This document shows positions 1-9,587 of a DNA stretch of 64,000 nucleotides, piece by piece (position 1 is the first letter of the stretch; every line of letters begins with the position of its first letter). A model generated the notes under the pieces. The model saw only the letters and a list, made by a program, of their open reading frames with translations. It was not told where the DNA came from and did no database searches. The DNA comes from Paracoccus alkanivorans. Its GTDB lineage: Bacteria; Pseudomonadota; Alphaproteobacteria; Rhodobacterales; Rhodobacteraceae. The translations under genes were made by a program, and so were the position numbers. The stretch is taken from NCBI RefSeq assembly GCF_003697785.1, contig NZ_QOKZ01000006.1, positions 248,001-312,000 on the forward strand, written 5' to 3'.

Positions 1-22
1 AGCGGGAACATGTCCGGCGCGA

Positions 23-952
23 TTATGCCAGCAAAGTCACGGCGACGATAGCCACGACCGCCCCGGCGGCGAGTTGCAGGATACCGGGCAGCCACCGGAC
101 TATCGCGGCCAGAGGGCCGGTTTCGGGGATCATCGCGAAACTGCCCTCGCGCGCCCAGACCGACAGCACCGCGACCGCCAGAGTGACCGAAGCCGTGCCC
201 AGCCCCATCGCCACGGCTCCGGCGATCCCTGCGGGAAAGAACTCCATCCGCCATGTCAGCAGCAACAGGAATACCGCCCCGGTGCAGGGCCGCGCCGCGA
301 TACCCGCGATCAGGGCGACCGCGTCACGCAGCGAGCGTGTGGCGGCGGCTTCCTCGATGCTCGGGCCATGGGCATGGCCGCAACCGCAATCGGCATCGTG
401 GACATGATCGTGGTGGTGGTGGTGATGCCGGGCCTGTTCCGCACGTCCGGCCCGGAGCAGCAGCCGCAGCCCACGCCATGCAAGCCACAGCCCGACGCAG
501 CCGATCATCGCGGCGCTGATATCGGCCATGAGATCCTCGGTCAGATCGGTCAGCGCCTCGCGGGACAGATCGAAGAGCGTCAGCCCGCCCCAGACCAGCA
601 ACACCGCCGTCAGTGCCTGCGCCAGCGATGCCGCCACCGACAGAAGCGCAAGCCGTCCAAGCGCAACCCTGGTGCCAAAGCCGTATCCGCCGATCAGCAC
701 CTTGCCATGTCCCGGCCCGACCGCATGCAGAAATCCATAACCGAAACAGATTCCCATCAGCGCGAGATTCGCTCCCGGATCGCCCGCCCGCAAGCGGCGC
801 AGCGCCCCGGCCATCAGGGCCTGCGTCTCGCGCTGCTGCATCGCGGCCCATTGCTGCAGCCCGGCCAGGCCACCGCTTTGCCACAGGATCAGCACGATGG
901 CGGCGATCAGCAGCCCGGTGACGGCAAGGATACGGGCGGAGATACGCGTCAT
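23..952 (-). CDS. Nickel/cobalt exporter, NicO (RcnA-like) family
   Basis: A 309-residue inner-membrane protein with about six hydrophobic segments. It carries the NicO-type signature HAVGPGHGK near residue 77 and a second conserved stretch, GIAARPCTGA, near residue 218. Between them is a cytoplasmic-type loop rich in His, Cys and Asp (HHHHHHDHVHDADCGCGHAH), as expected of a metal-binding segment in Ni/Co efflux proteins. The start overlaps the stop of the upstream DUF1007 gene by four bases (ATGA), so the two are co-translated. Family knowledge supports divalent-metal export. Nickel versus cobalt, and export versus uptake, cannot be settled from sequence. No metal-sensor gene or cobalamin riboswitch was seen nearby. 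Confidence 0.88.
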   Translation of the reverse strand: MTRISARILAVTGLLIAAIVLILWQSGGLAGLQQWAAMQQRETQALMAGALRRLRAGDPGANLALMGICFGYGFLHAVGPGHGKVLIGGYGFGTRVALGRLALLSVAASLAQALTAVLLVWGGLTLFDLSREALTDLTEDLMADISAAMIGCVGLWLAWRGLRLLLRAGRAEQARHHHHHHDHVHDADCGCGHAHGPSIEEAAATRSLRDAVALIAGIAARPCTGAVFLLLLTWRMEFFPAGIAGAVAMGLGTASVTLAVAVLSVWAREGSFAMIPETGPLAAIVRWLPGILQLAAGAVVAIVAVTLLA

Positions 953-1623
953 TCACCCGGCCCCGGGCCGCAGCGGATATCAGCCTCGTCGGCCCCGGCC
1001 GAACCGATATCGACGGTTACGACATCGGCCTCCGCCGGATCGGCGCCGCTGCCCAGCACAGCCTCGATCGCCTCGCGATAGGCATCGGGCGCGGCCGACG
1101 GGTCGCCCGGAATCAATTCCACCTCGCAATCCGCGCGTCCCTCGATCACCGGGGCCTCCGGCATCGAGAAATCCACGTAGAATTCCGGATCGTAGACCTG
1201 CAGTTTCAACGGCGCCTCCATGGGAAGCGGCTCGGCCAGCGGATGCAGATGGCGCGAGATCAGCCGCCCGTCACGATATTCCGCCGTGAAGTCCCGCACG
1301 TCTTCAAGAGCGACCGGCTTGCCGTCCGCGCGCGGATACAGCCGGCCATCGAAACCCGGTTCCCAATCGGCGTCGAATCCCTGGATCAGGGCGTTCTCCT
1401 CCTCGGTCAGGACACCGTCGCCATCCTGATCCAGCCCCATATCCTCTATGATCAGGAGCGAATACAGCTCGTCATAGCTCCACTCGACCTCGAATGCCGT
1501 CAGGGTGCCACTGTCATCATGGATCAGCTTTATCCCGGCATCGATATAGACATGCGGATGCGCCAATGCCGCTGCGGGCGGCAGCGCCAGGCACAAAGCG
1601 GCAATCAGGCAATGGGGTGACAT
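949..1623 (-). CDS. DUF1007 family periplasmic protein, partner of NicO transporter
   Basis: A 224-residue protein beginning with a clear signal peptide (hydrophobic core followed by ALAHPHVYID). DUF1007 proteins characteristically begin the mature chain with a His-Pro-His-Val motif, as here. The acidic run DQDGDGVLTEEE near residue 63 resembles an EF-hand-like metal loop. I chose the ATG at 1623, not the upstream in-frame codon at 1743, because it starts the signal peptide and has GAGG just upstream. It is the first gene of a two-gene operon with the NicO transporter. A role as periplasmic metal-handling partner is inferred from this very common gene pairing; no biochemical function is established from the sequence. 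Confidence 0.85.
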   Translation of the reverse strand: MSPHCLIAALCLALPPAAALAHPHVYIDAGIKLIHDDSGTLTAFEVEWSYDELYSLLIIEDMGLDQDGDGVLTEEENALIQGFDADWEPGFDGRLYPRADGKPVALEDVRDFTAEYRDGRLISRHLHPLAEPLPMEAPLKLQVYDPEFYVDFSMPEAPVIEGRADCEVELIPGDPSAAPDAYREAIEAVLGSGADPAEADVVTVDIGSAGADEADIRCGPGPGE

Positions 1624-1790
1624 ATGCGAACCTCGCGCGGAACTGCGCCTCCTGTTAATTCGCCTGGCTGGCCGATGCAATTCACGGCTGCGCGGGCGAT
1701 GCAATATGAATCGGCTTGACAGCCCGCCCCGGTCCCGCGTCACATCGCCCGCGCAGCACCACGCCGCCGATATGTAAAGAGGAGAGTTTC

Positions 1791-2450
1791 ATGCTGACCA
1801 TCCACGGTGTCACCCGCTCGCGCGCCTCGCGCATTGTCTGGCTGTGCCACGAGATTGGCATCGAATTCGAACAGGTGCCGGTGATCCAGGCCTATCGCCT
1901 GTCAGATCCCGACGCGCCGGATGCGCCGCTGAATACCCGCTCGCCGCAATTCCTTGCCCTGTCGCCCGCCAGCGCCATCCCGGTGATCGAGGATGACGGG
2001 CTGATCCTGAGCGAATCGATGGCATGCACCCTGTATCTGGCGCGCAAACACGGCCAGCCCTTCGGCCCCGCCGATCCGCAGGAGGACGCCCTGATGATGC
2101 AGTGGAGCTTCTATGCCGCCACCGCCATCGAGCCCGACGCGCTGACGCTCCTGTATCTGCATGGCTCGGGCAAGGCACTGTCGGCCAGCGATCAGGCCGC
2201 CGTCGGGAATGCCGCCGAACGGCTGACCCGCCCGCTGCGCGTGGTCGAGAACCATCTGGCGACGCATAGCCACATGGTCGGCGGACGCTTCACCGTCGCC
2301 GATATCAACATGGCAGAGGTGCTGCGCTATGCCCAGTGCCATGATGCGCTGATGGAACGGTTCGAGGCGATCCAGGCATGGCTGACCGATTGCCAGACCC
2401 GCCCGGCCTTTCAGAAGATGTGGGAGGCGCGGCTGGCCGAACCGGCATAG
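1791..2450 (+). CDS. Glutathione S-transferase family protein
   Basis: A 219-residue two-domain GST. The N-terminal thioredoxin-like fold covers about residues 1-80 and has the cis-proline/glutathione-site region SAIPVIEDDGLILSES; the helical C-terminal domain includes GGRFTVADINMAEVL near residue 165. The strong ribosome site AAGAGGAG about seven bases upstream fixes the ATG at 1791. It is divergently transcribed from the DUF1007/NicO pair. A TTGACA hexamer lies at 1716-1721 but has no good -10 partner. The substrate is unknown; the family conjugates or reduces electrophiles with glutathione. It resembles the beta/theta-like bacterial groups, but the class is not assignable here. Confidence 0.9.
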   Translation: MLTIHGVTRSRASRIVWLCHEIGIEFEQVPVIQAYRLSDPDAPDAPLNTRSPQFLALSPASAIPVIEDDGLILSESMACTLYLARKHGQPFGPADPQEDALMMQWSFYAATAIEPDALTLLYLHGSGKALSASDQAAVGNAAERLTRPLRVVENHLATHSHMVGGRFTVADINMAEVLRYAQCHDALMERFEAIQAWLTDCQTRPAFQKMWEARLAEPA

Positions 2451-2453
2451 CCA

Positions 2454-2502
2454 TTGAAATATGCACTCGGATATGCGATATAATGGCATCTGAAAGGATG
2501 CC
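2454..2502 (+). promoter_or_regulatory. Promoter and probable autoregulatory dyad of the phd-doc operon
   Basis: TATAAT at 2479-2484 is a perfect -10 hexamer. TTGAAA at 2454-2459 is a possible -35, with a long 19-base spacer. Just downstream is a perfect 6-bp inverted repeat, GGCATC (2485-2490) and GATGCC (2497-2502), whose spacer holds the AAAGGA ribosome site for the antitoxin ATG at 2506. Phd-type antitoxins normally repress their own promoter by binding dyads here. The assignment of this dyad as the operator is inference. Confidence 0.5.
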
Positions 2503-2505
2503 GCC

Positions 2506-2754
2506 ATGACCCGCCTGCTGACCAACCACATCTGCACCATGACCGAACTGCGCGAACCGCATAAGGTGCTGGAACGCTCGGGCGGCAAGCCGGTGGCGAT
2601 CCTGAAGAATTCGCAGCTTGTCGGATATCTCGTGCCCGAAGAGGCGACCGGCAAGGGACAGCACCGCTACGCGACCCGCGAAGAGGTGATGGAATCGCTG
2701 CGGCGTCGGCGGGCAGTCAATCAACCCGTGCTGGATTATCTGAAAGACAAGTAA
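2506..2754 (+). CDS. Type II antitoxin, Phd/YefM family
   Basis: An 82-residue protein with the Phd/YefM-type N-terminal DNA-binding fold: residues 1-50 include TMTELREPHKVLERSGGKPV and AILKNSQLVGYLVP, the classic strand-helix arrangement. The basic C-terminal tail (REEVMESLRRRR) would bind the toxin. It precedes a Doc-type toxin gene and overlaps it by one base (TAATG). It should neutralise the toxin and repress the operon with it. Length and organisation are typical of Phd-Doc modules. Confidence 0.88.
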   Translation: MTRLLTNHICTMTELREPHKVLERSGGKPVAILKNSQLVGYLVPEEATGKGQHRYATREEVMESLRRRRAVNQPVLDYLKDK

Positions 2755-3128
2755 TGGAATTGCTCCTTCTGACCGCCGAACTGGTCGAAGCGATCCATGA
2801 CGAGGTTCTCAATCCCGGTGAATTGCCGGGGATGGCCATGAACAAATCCCTGGATTCGGCCCTTGCCCGGGTCGATAACCGCATCGCCTACGGGATGATT
2901 GACGATCTGTTCGATATCGCGGCGATGTATGCGATGGCCATTGCGCAGGGTCATTGCTTCAACGACGCGAACAAGCGGACCGCGCATCAATCCATGGACG
3001 CCTTTCTTGATCTCAACGGCGTACAGATCACTTGGTCGGCAGAGGAAATCGGCCAGAAGATCATTGCCCTCGCACAAGGGCTGATCGATGATGGCGACCT
3101 GGCCGAATGGCTGCGCGGCACCGCCTGA
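2754..3128 (+). CDS. doc: Type II toxin, Doc/Fic family kinase
   Basis: A 124-residue Doc-like toxin. The Fic signature HCFNDANKRTA (residues about 67-77) matches the Doc form HxFxDANKR, with the catalytic histidine present. Doc of phage P1 phosphorylates elongation factor EF-Tu and stops translation; canonical Fic proteins instead transfer AMP. The short length and the Phd partner favour the Doc activity. The ATG overlaps the antitoxin stop, so translational coupling keeps antitoxin ahead of toxin. All core motif residues are intact, so the toxin looks functional. Confidence 0.9.
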   Translation: MELLLLTAELVEAIHDEVLNPGELPGMAMNKSLDSALARVDNRIAYGMIDDLFDIAAMYAMAIAQGHCFNDANKRTAHQSMDAFLDLNGVQITWSAEEIGQKIIALAQGLIDDGDLAEWLRGTA

Positions 3129-3236
3129 CCTGCCGCAAGCAGTAGCGCAACGGCTCCCCTGCCCCACAAGCACTTGCGCCGATGACCCCTCGCATGAGAT
3201 AGTCCGCCAAACACGTAAAAGAAACGAGCAGTCCAG

Positions 3237-5198
3237 ATGGCAGATGATCTTCTCTCCGCCGCCGACATCAGCGTCGACAGCTATTCCGCCTCGTCCATCG
3301 AGGTTCTGGAGGGGCTCGAGCCTGTCCGCAAGCGTCCCGGCATGTATATCGGCGGCACGGATGAGCGTGCGCTGCATCACATGGTCGCCGAGATCCTCGA
3401 CAACTCCATGGACGAGGCGGTGGCCGGCCATGCCACCCGGATCGAGGTCGAACTGCTCGCCGATCACAGCGTCGTCGTCCGCGACAACGGCCGCGGCATC
3501 CCGATCGACCCGCATCCCAAGTTTCCCGGCAAGTCGGCGCTGGAGGTGATCCTCTGCACCCTGCATGCAGGCGGCAAGTTCTCGGGCGATTCCTACGAGA
3601 CTTCGGGCGGCCTTCACGGCGTCGGCGCCTCGGTGGTGAACGCGCTTTCCGACAGCATGGTGGTGCAGGTCGCGCGCAACCGCGAATTGTTCCAGCAAAG
3701 CTTCTCGCGCGGGGTTCCCCTCGGCCCGGTCGAGAAACTGGGCGCCGCCCCGAACCGCCGCGGCACGACCACCACCTTCCATCCCGATGCCGAGATCTTC
3801 GGCCATCACCGTTTCAAGCCCGCCCGGCTGCTGAAGATGGTGAAATCCAAGGCCTACCTGTTCTCGGGCGTCGAGATCCGCTGGAAATCCGAGATCGAGG
3901 AGGACGACACGCCGATGGAAGCGGTCTTCCACTTCCCCGGCGGGTTGGCCGATTACCTGGGAGAGACGCTCGGCGGCGCCAGCACCTATTCCGAGCGCCC
4001 CTTTGCCGGGACCGTCGATTTCAAGCGCTTCAACGCGCCGGGCAAGGTCGATTGGGCGATCAGCTGGACGCCGTCGCGCGACGGTTTCATCCAGTCCTAT
4101 TGCAACACCGTGCCCACGCCCGAGGGCGGCACGCATGAAGCCGGGTTCTGGGCCGCCATCCTCAAGGGCATCCGCGCCTATGGCGAGCTGGTGAACAACA
4201 AGAAGGCCGCGCAGATCACCCGCGAGGACCTGTTGACCGGCGGCTGTGCGCTGGTGTCCTGCTTTATCCGCGAGCCTGAATTCGTCGGCCAGACCAAGGA
4301 TCGGCTGGCCACGACCGAGGCGCAAAGGCTGGTCGAGAACGCGGTGCGCGACCATTTCGACAACTGGCTGGCGGCGGATACGAAATCGGCGGGCGCGATC
4401 CTCGATTTTCTGGTCCTGCGGGCCGAGGAGCGGCTGCGCCGCCGTCAGGAAAAGGAAACCGCCCGCAAATCCGCCACCAAGAAGCTGCGGCTTCCCGGCA
4501 AGCTGGTCGATTGCTCGAACGCGGCGCGTGATGGAACCGAGCTGTTCATCGTCGAGGGCGACTCGGCGGGCGGCAGCGCCAAGATGGCGCGCGACCGCAC
4601 CAATCAGGCGCTGCTACCCCTGCGCGGCAAGATCCTGAACGTGCTTGGCGCGGCCTCCAGCAAGATGGGCGCGAACCAGGAAATCAACGATCTCTGTCAG
4701 GCGCTTGGCGTGGGCATCGGAAGCAGGTTCAATATCGACGACCTGCGCTATGACAAGATCATCATCATGACCGATGCCGATGTGGACGGTGCCCATATCG
4801 CCAGCCTGCTGATGACCTTCTTTTTCACCCAGATGCGGCCGCTGATCGACAAGGGCCATCTCTATCTTGCCTGCCCGCCGCTTTACCGGCTGACGCAGGG
4901 CGCCAACCGCATCTATGTCGCGGACGATGCCGAGAAAGAGCGCATGCTGGCCAAGGGGCTGGGCGGCAAGGGCAAGATCGATGTGCAGCGCTTCAAGGGC
5001 CTGGGCGAGATGGACGCCAAGGACCTGAAGGACACCACGATGAACCCGAAGACACGCAAGCTGATCCGGGTCAGCATCGACGAGGAGGCGGGCGGCGAAA
5101 CCGGCGATCTGGTCGAACGGCTGATGGGCAAGAAGCCCGAATTGCGGTTCCAGTATATCCAGGAGAACGCGCGCTTCGTGGAAGAGCTGGACGTCTGA
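3237..5198 (+). CDS. parE: DNA topoisomerase IV subunit B
   Basis: A 653-residue GHKL ATPase/type IIA topoisomerase subunit. It has the ATP-binding motifs DNSMDEAV and DNGRGIP (residues about 60-90), the lid GGLHGVGASVVNALS near residue 125, the transducer domain around residues 230-400, and the Toprim motifs EGDSAGGSA (about 441) and DADVDGAH (about 513). It pairs with ParC to decatenate daughter chromosomes. Length and the YIGGTDERALHHM motif near the start favour ParE over GyrB, which is normally larger (about 800 residues). parC is not in the window. It is converging with guaB downstream. Confidence 0.95.
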   Translation: MADDLLSAADISVDSYSASSIEVLEGLEPVRKRPGMYIGGTDERALHHMVAEILDNSMDEAVAGHATRIEVELLADHSVVVRDNGRGIPIDPHPKFPGKSALEVILCTLHAGGKFSGDSYETSGGLHGVGASVVNALSDSMVVQVARNRELFQQSFSRGVPLGPVEKLGAAPNRRGTTTTFHPDAEIFGHHRFKPARLLKMVKSKAYLFSGVEIRWKSEIEEDDTPMEAVFHFPGGLADYLGETLGGASTYSERPFAGTVDFKRFNAPGKVDWAISWTPSRDGFIQSYCNTVPTPEGGTHEAGFWAAILKGIRAYGELVNNKKAAQITREDLLTGGCALVSCFIREPEFVGQTKDRLATTEAQRLVENAVRDHFDNWLAADTKSAGAILDFLVLRAEERLRRRQEKETARKSATKKLRLPGKLVDCSNAARDGTELFIVEGDSAGGSAKMARDRTNQALLPLRGKILNVLGAASSKMGANQEINDLCQALGVGIGSRFNIDDLRYDKIIIMTDADVDGAHIASLLMTFFFTQMRPLIDKGHLYLACPPLYRLTQGANRIYVADDAEKERMLAKGLGGKGKIDVQRFKGLGEMDAKDLKDTTMNPKTRKLIRVSIDEEAGGETGDLVERLMGKKPELRFQYIQENARFVEELDV

Positions 5199-5254
5199 AC
5201 CCGCCTGGCCGGCGGGCCACCGCATCCGGGCAGGGACATATCTGGCCCCGGCCC

Positions 5255-5359
5255 CTTCTTCTTCATGAAAATATCCTCCGGGGTCGATGGCGGGTGCGCC
5301 ACCGGTTCGAGAGACCTGCCGGCGACGGGGGCGAAGCGCCCCCAGCTATCGCGGGACGC
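5255..5359 (-). repeat. Dispersed intergenic repeat, copy A (long form)
   Basis: Read on the minus strand, this 105-bp element starts GCGTCCCGCGAT, has a GC hairpin (GGGGGCG/CGCCCCC), a middle segment, and the tail GGATATTTTCATGAAGAAGAAG split across 5255-5276. It lies directly after guaB in the same orientation and fills the gap to parE. A 35-base part (5296-5330) is identical to 20926-20960 of copy D in opposite orientation. Related copies are at 8314, 13363, 20905 and 37943. Confidence 0.75.
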
Positions 5360-5362
5360 GAA

Positions 5363-6853
<1,491 letters not shown>

Positions 6854-7081
6854 TCATGCAATGGCAGATTTGTCCAGAGCGGATATGCGCGCCCCGCGCG
6901 CCCGTTTCGCAGCAGCCCCTTGGGCAAAAGAGTTGCCGCGAGGACACGCTGACGCAACGGCAGATGGAAGCAACGTTACGTCATCTGGCTGTGACAATTG
7001 ATTCGCGCGGGCTTGGCGCTACGCTGGCTCATCAAGATTGATCCGGGACTGAGGAGGCCCGGACCTGCAAGGGAGGTATCT

Positions 7082-8245
7082 ATGAAATACGTGTTTTCCG
7101 GCACCGCCGCGTTGCTGATCAGCGCTGCGCCCGTCCTGGCCGGCGGCATCGACCGTGGTGGCCAGTCCCTCGGCCCGCTCTGGGAGCCGGGCAATTACGC
7201 CGAGTTGAGCTTTGGCCATCTCGAACCCAATGTGACGGGAACCGATTTGCCGCTTGGATCATATCCGGGGAGCGAAAGAACCGGCAATGTCTCGTCGTCC
7301 TATAACGCCCTCGGCCTCGCCTACAAGCACCAGTTCAACGACAACTGGTCGGCAGCCATCATCATGGATCAGCCTTTCGGGGCGGATATCCTTTACCCTG
7401 CGGATGGATCGCTCAACCTTGGCAGCACCAGCGCCAATGTCGACAGCACGCATCTGACCGGGATTGTCCGCTTTGCCATGCCTGAAAACGGCTTTGGCGT
7501 TCACGCCGGTATCCGTGCCGCGAAAACGGATGCGAATGTGACGCTCAGCGGATTGGCATATGGTCCAGTCAACGGTTACAATCTGGATGTAGGCGAAGAC
7601 ACCGCCTATGGATGGCTTGCCGGTGTGTCCTGGGAAAGGCCCGACATAGCCGCGCGCGTGTCGCTGACCTACAATTCGGAGATCGAGCATGATTTCGACG
7701 TGACCGAGAGCGGTCCGCCGGTGGATCCTGACGGGCCGGGCCCGATACCTGCCTTGCCGCTGCTGGATGGAAGCTCCACGCTGAAGGTCAAGACACCGAA
7801 ATCCTGGAACCTCGAATTCCAGACCGGCGTCAATCCCAAAACCCTGGTCTTCGGCTCGATCCGTTGGGTGGATTGGTCAAGCTTCCGCGTGGATCCGGAC
7901 AGGTTCGTCCAGGTGACCGGCGGCGGTCTCGTCGATCTCGAGGACAGCACCACCTACACGATCGGCGTTGGCCGCAAGTTCACCGAGAACTGGTCGGGCG
8001 CGGCAAGTTTCATCTACGAGGAATCCGGCGACGACCTGGTTTCGCCGCTTGCGCCCACCAATGGCAGGAAGGGGATTACCCTCGCCGCGATATATACTCA
8101 GGACAGGCTGAAGATCACCACAGGCGTCAGTTATTACAAGCTGGGCGATGCCACGCCGGAAACCGGCACGCCCGATGCCCCCCGTGTGGATATGGAAGAC
8201 AACCATGCCTGGGGTGTCGGGGTAAAGGTCGGCTACAGCTTCTGA
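7082..8245 (+). CDS. OmpP1/FadL/TodX family outer-membrane channel
   Basis: A 387-residue protein with a signal peptide (cleavage expected after APVLAGG or ALA-like residues near 20) and a beta-barrel-like remainder of alternating strands that ends in aromatic Phe (GVKVGYSF), typical of outer-membrane proteins. FadL-family features are the repeated NWSAA/GAASF segments, GLAYKHQF near residue 78, and a terminal strand. Family members import long-chain fatty acids or other hydrophobic molecules. The true substrate is unknown. GGGAGG six bases before the ATG at 7082 sets the start. A strong terminator follows. Confidence 0.85.
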   Translation: MKYVFSGTAALLISAAPVLAGGIDRGGQSLGPLWEPGNYAELSFGHLEPNVTGTDLPLGSYPGSERTGNVSSSYNALGLAYKHQFNDNWSAAIIMDQPFGADILYPADGSLNLGSTSANVDSTHLTGIVRFAMPENGFGVHAGIRAAKTDANVTLSGLAYGPVNGYNLDVGEDTAYGWLAGVSWERPDIAARVSLTYNSEIEHDFDVTESGPPVDPDGPGPIPALPLLDGSSTLKVKTPKSWNLEFQTGVNPKTLVFGSIRWVDWSSFRVDPDRFVQVTGGGLVDLEDSTTYTIGVGRKFTENWSGAASFIYEESGDDLVSPLAPTNGRKGITLAAIYTQDRLKITTGVSYYKLGDATPETGTPDAPRVDMEDNHAWGVGVKVGYSF

Positions 8246-8265
8246 TCCCGCCCGTCATGAACCCG

Positions 8266-8295
8266 AAAGGCCCCGGCATCCGTGCGGGGCCTTTT
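8266..8295 (+). terminator. Rho-independent terminator after the FadL-type porin
   Basis: The stem AAAGGCCCC (8266-8274) pairs perfectly with GGGGCCTTT (8286-8294) around an 11-base loop and ends in TTTT. It lies 20 bases after the porin stop codon. Confidence 0.88.
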
Positions 8296-8313
8296 CATTG
8301 GCACCGGCGGGTT

Positions 8314-8381
8314 GCGTCCCGCGATGGCCGGGGGGCCGCCTGCCCCCCGGCACCCCCCAGGATATTTGCATGAAGAAGAAG
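8314..8381 (+). repeat. Dispersed intergenic repeat, copy B (short form)
   Basis: It starts GCGTCCCGCGATGGCC, followed by a 9-bp perfect GC hairpin (8327-8335 with 8343-8351) and the tail GGATATTTGCATGAAGAAGAAG (8360-8381, here in full 22 bases across the tail). It lies downstream of a porin gene that already has its own T-tract terminator, so this hairpin is unlikely to be the main terminator. Confidence 0.75.
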
Positions 8382-8536
8382 GGTGTGGGTTTTCTCTGGC
8401 GCGATCATTTATTCCATGAAGGAAACAGTCTCTCGAAAGTGAGAGGAATTATATGTCAAATGGAATCTGTTTTCGCGCCTTGCCACGCCGGATGCCGTTG
8501 AACCCATAGCAGCCGGCGCTGCCTGTGTATGCCCTG

Positions 8537-8599
8537 TGCACAGGTTGTGCATGCGCGGTGCACGGGTTGTGCAGTCAAATTCCCAGCAATTGTTGTGCA
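8537..8599 (+). promoter_or_regulatory. Tandem operator-like dyads upstream of the ATPase-metA genes
   Basis: Two 15-bp elements, TGCACAGGTTGTGCA (8537-8551) and TGCACGGGTTGTGCA (8559-8573), each have perfect TGCAC/GTGCA arms. They differ at one spacer base and are spaced 22 bp apart, about two helical turns. A further half site, TTGTGCA, is at 8593-8599. They sit 130-195 bp upstream of the start at 8731. Phased tandem dyads usually mean a dimeric regulator. I do not recognise the motif as any named regulator's box. Confidence 0.5.
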
Positions 8600-8730
8600 A
8601 AACGGGAAGGCCGCTGCCTCCGATCCGAATGCGGCGCGCGGCCTGCTGCGCTGCCTGGCATTTGCCCGCGGCCCCCTTCCCTCTTTTCTCCGGGCGCATT
8701 ACCTATGCCCGGGTCAGCGAAAGGCGGAAC

Positions 8731-9582
8731 ATGATCTACAGGACCGGCAAAGAGTGGCAGGCAGCCCGGAACAAGCGCGTCGCGCTGTTCGGAATGTCAG
8801 GGCTTGGCAAGACCTTTTTGTCATCCATGTTGCGCGAGACCGGCGACTGGTTCCATTACTCGGTCGATTACCGCATCGGCACCCGCTACATGGGCGAGCG
8901 GATCACCGATAATTTCAAGCGCCACGCGATGCAGGTGCCGCTGCTGCGTGAATTGCTGATGTCGGACAGCGTGTATATCGCCAGCAATATCACCTTCGAG
9001 AACCTCGCCCCCCTGTCCACCTATCTGGGCAAACCCGGGGATCCGGCGCAGGGCGGGCTGGATTTCGACGAATACATGAAGCGCCAGAACCAGCACCGCG
9101 CCGCCGAGATCGCCGCGATGCTGGATACCGGTCACTTCATCGAACGCGCGCAGGATATCTATGGCTATGGCCATTTCGTCTGCGACACCAGCGGTTCGGT
9201 CTGCGAGGTCGTCGATCCCGAGGATGCGGACGACCCGGTGCTGACGGATATGGAAAGCCGGATGCTGCTGGTCTGGATAAAGGGTTCGGAGGAACATGTG
9301 GCGGAACTGGTCCGCCGTTTTGATCGTGCCCCCAAGCCCATGTATTACCAGCCGGAATTCCTTCATGACGCGTGGAGGGAATATGCCGCGGAACATGCCG
9401 GCCCGGTAAACCCGGATGCCTTCATCCGATGGACCTATGCCCGCGCATTGGCCCATCGCCAACCCCGCTATGCCGCCATGGCGCGGCGCGGCATCACCGT
9501 CACCGCCGAAGAAGTCGCGGCGGTGCGCAACGCTTCCGACTTCATCCAACTGGTGGCGCACGCCATCGACCGCAAGGAATAA
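8731..9582 (+). CDS. Uncharacterised P-loop ATPase next to metA
   Basis: A 283-residue soluble protein with Walker A GMSGLGKT at about residues 22-29, then an acidic strand and [17 protein letters not shown] similarly placed ATPase is a frequent neighbour of metA in Rhodobacteraceae, to my recollection; its function is unknown to me. The fold resembles P-loop kinases/ATPases rather than AAA+ machines, because no sensor or arginine-finger motifs are evident. The chosen ATG at 8731 precedes the conserved region; the longer in-frame extension is Arg/Cys-rich and looks non-coding. metA begins only five bases after its stop, so the two are one operon. Confidence 0.8.
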   Translation: MIYRTGKEWQAARNKRVALFGMSGLGKTFLSSMLRETGDWFHYSVDYRIGTRYMGERITDNFKRHAMQVPLLRELLMSDSVYIASNITFENLAPLSTYLGKPGDPAQGGLDFDEYMKRQNQHRAAEIAAMLDTGHFIERAQDIYGYGHFVCDTSGSVCEVVDPEDADDPVLTDMESRMLLVWIKGSEEHVAELVRRFDRAPKPMYYQPEFLHDAWREYAAEHAGPVNPDAFIRWTYARALAHRQPRYAAMARRGITVTAEEVAAVRNASDFIQLVAHAIDRKE

Positions 9583-9587
9583 CCACA

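Larger units (their letters stand above)
8246..8730. other. 485-bp intergenic stretch: terminator, repeat, dyads, possible leader
   Basis: Besides the terminator, repeat copy B and tandem dyads listed separately, this stretch holds a small hairpin, CTCTC (8430-8434) with GAGAG (8441-8445). Its 3' arm is a good ribosome site in front of an 18-codon open frame at 8453-8509. No promoter hexamers stand out. The last 130 bases before 8731 are GC-rich and featureless. I see no other gene here. Confidence 0.6.

Noticed and set aside
1716-1744. TTGACA hexamer as the GST promoter
   Set aside because: No acceptable -10 hexamer at 16-18 bases; left as a note only.
2736-4355. 539-codon minus-strand frame opposite doc and parE
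   Set aside because: Shadow of parE; no start signal or family motifs.
8364-8400. MKKK-starting short frames in repeat copies A, B and C
   Set aside because: They start in the shared repeat tail, diverge immediately and have no protein-like continuation. Kept only as a repeat feature.
8246-9587. SAM-II or other methionine riboswitch upstream of metA
   Set aside because: I could not recognise its conserved core in any upstream sequence. A covariance-model search could overturn this.
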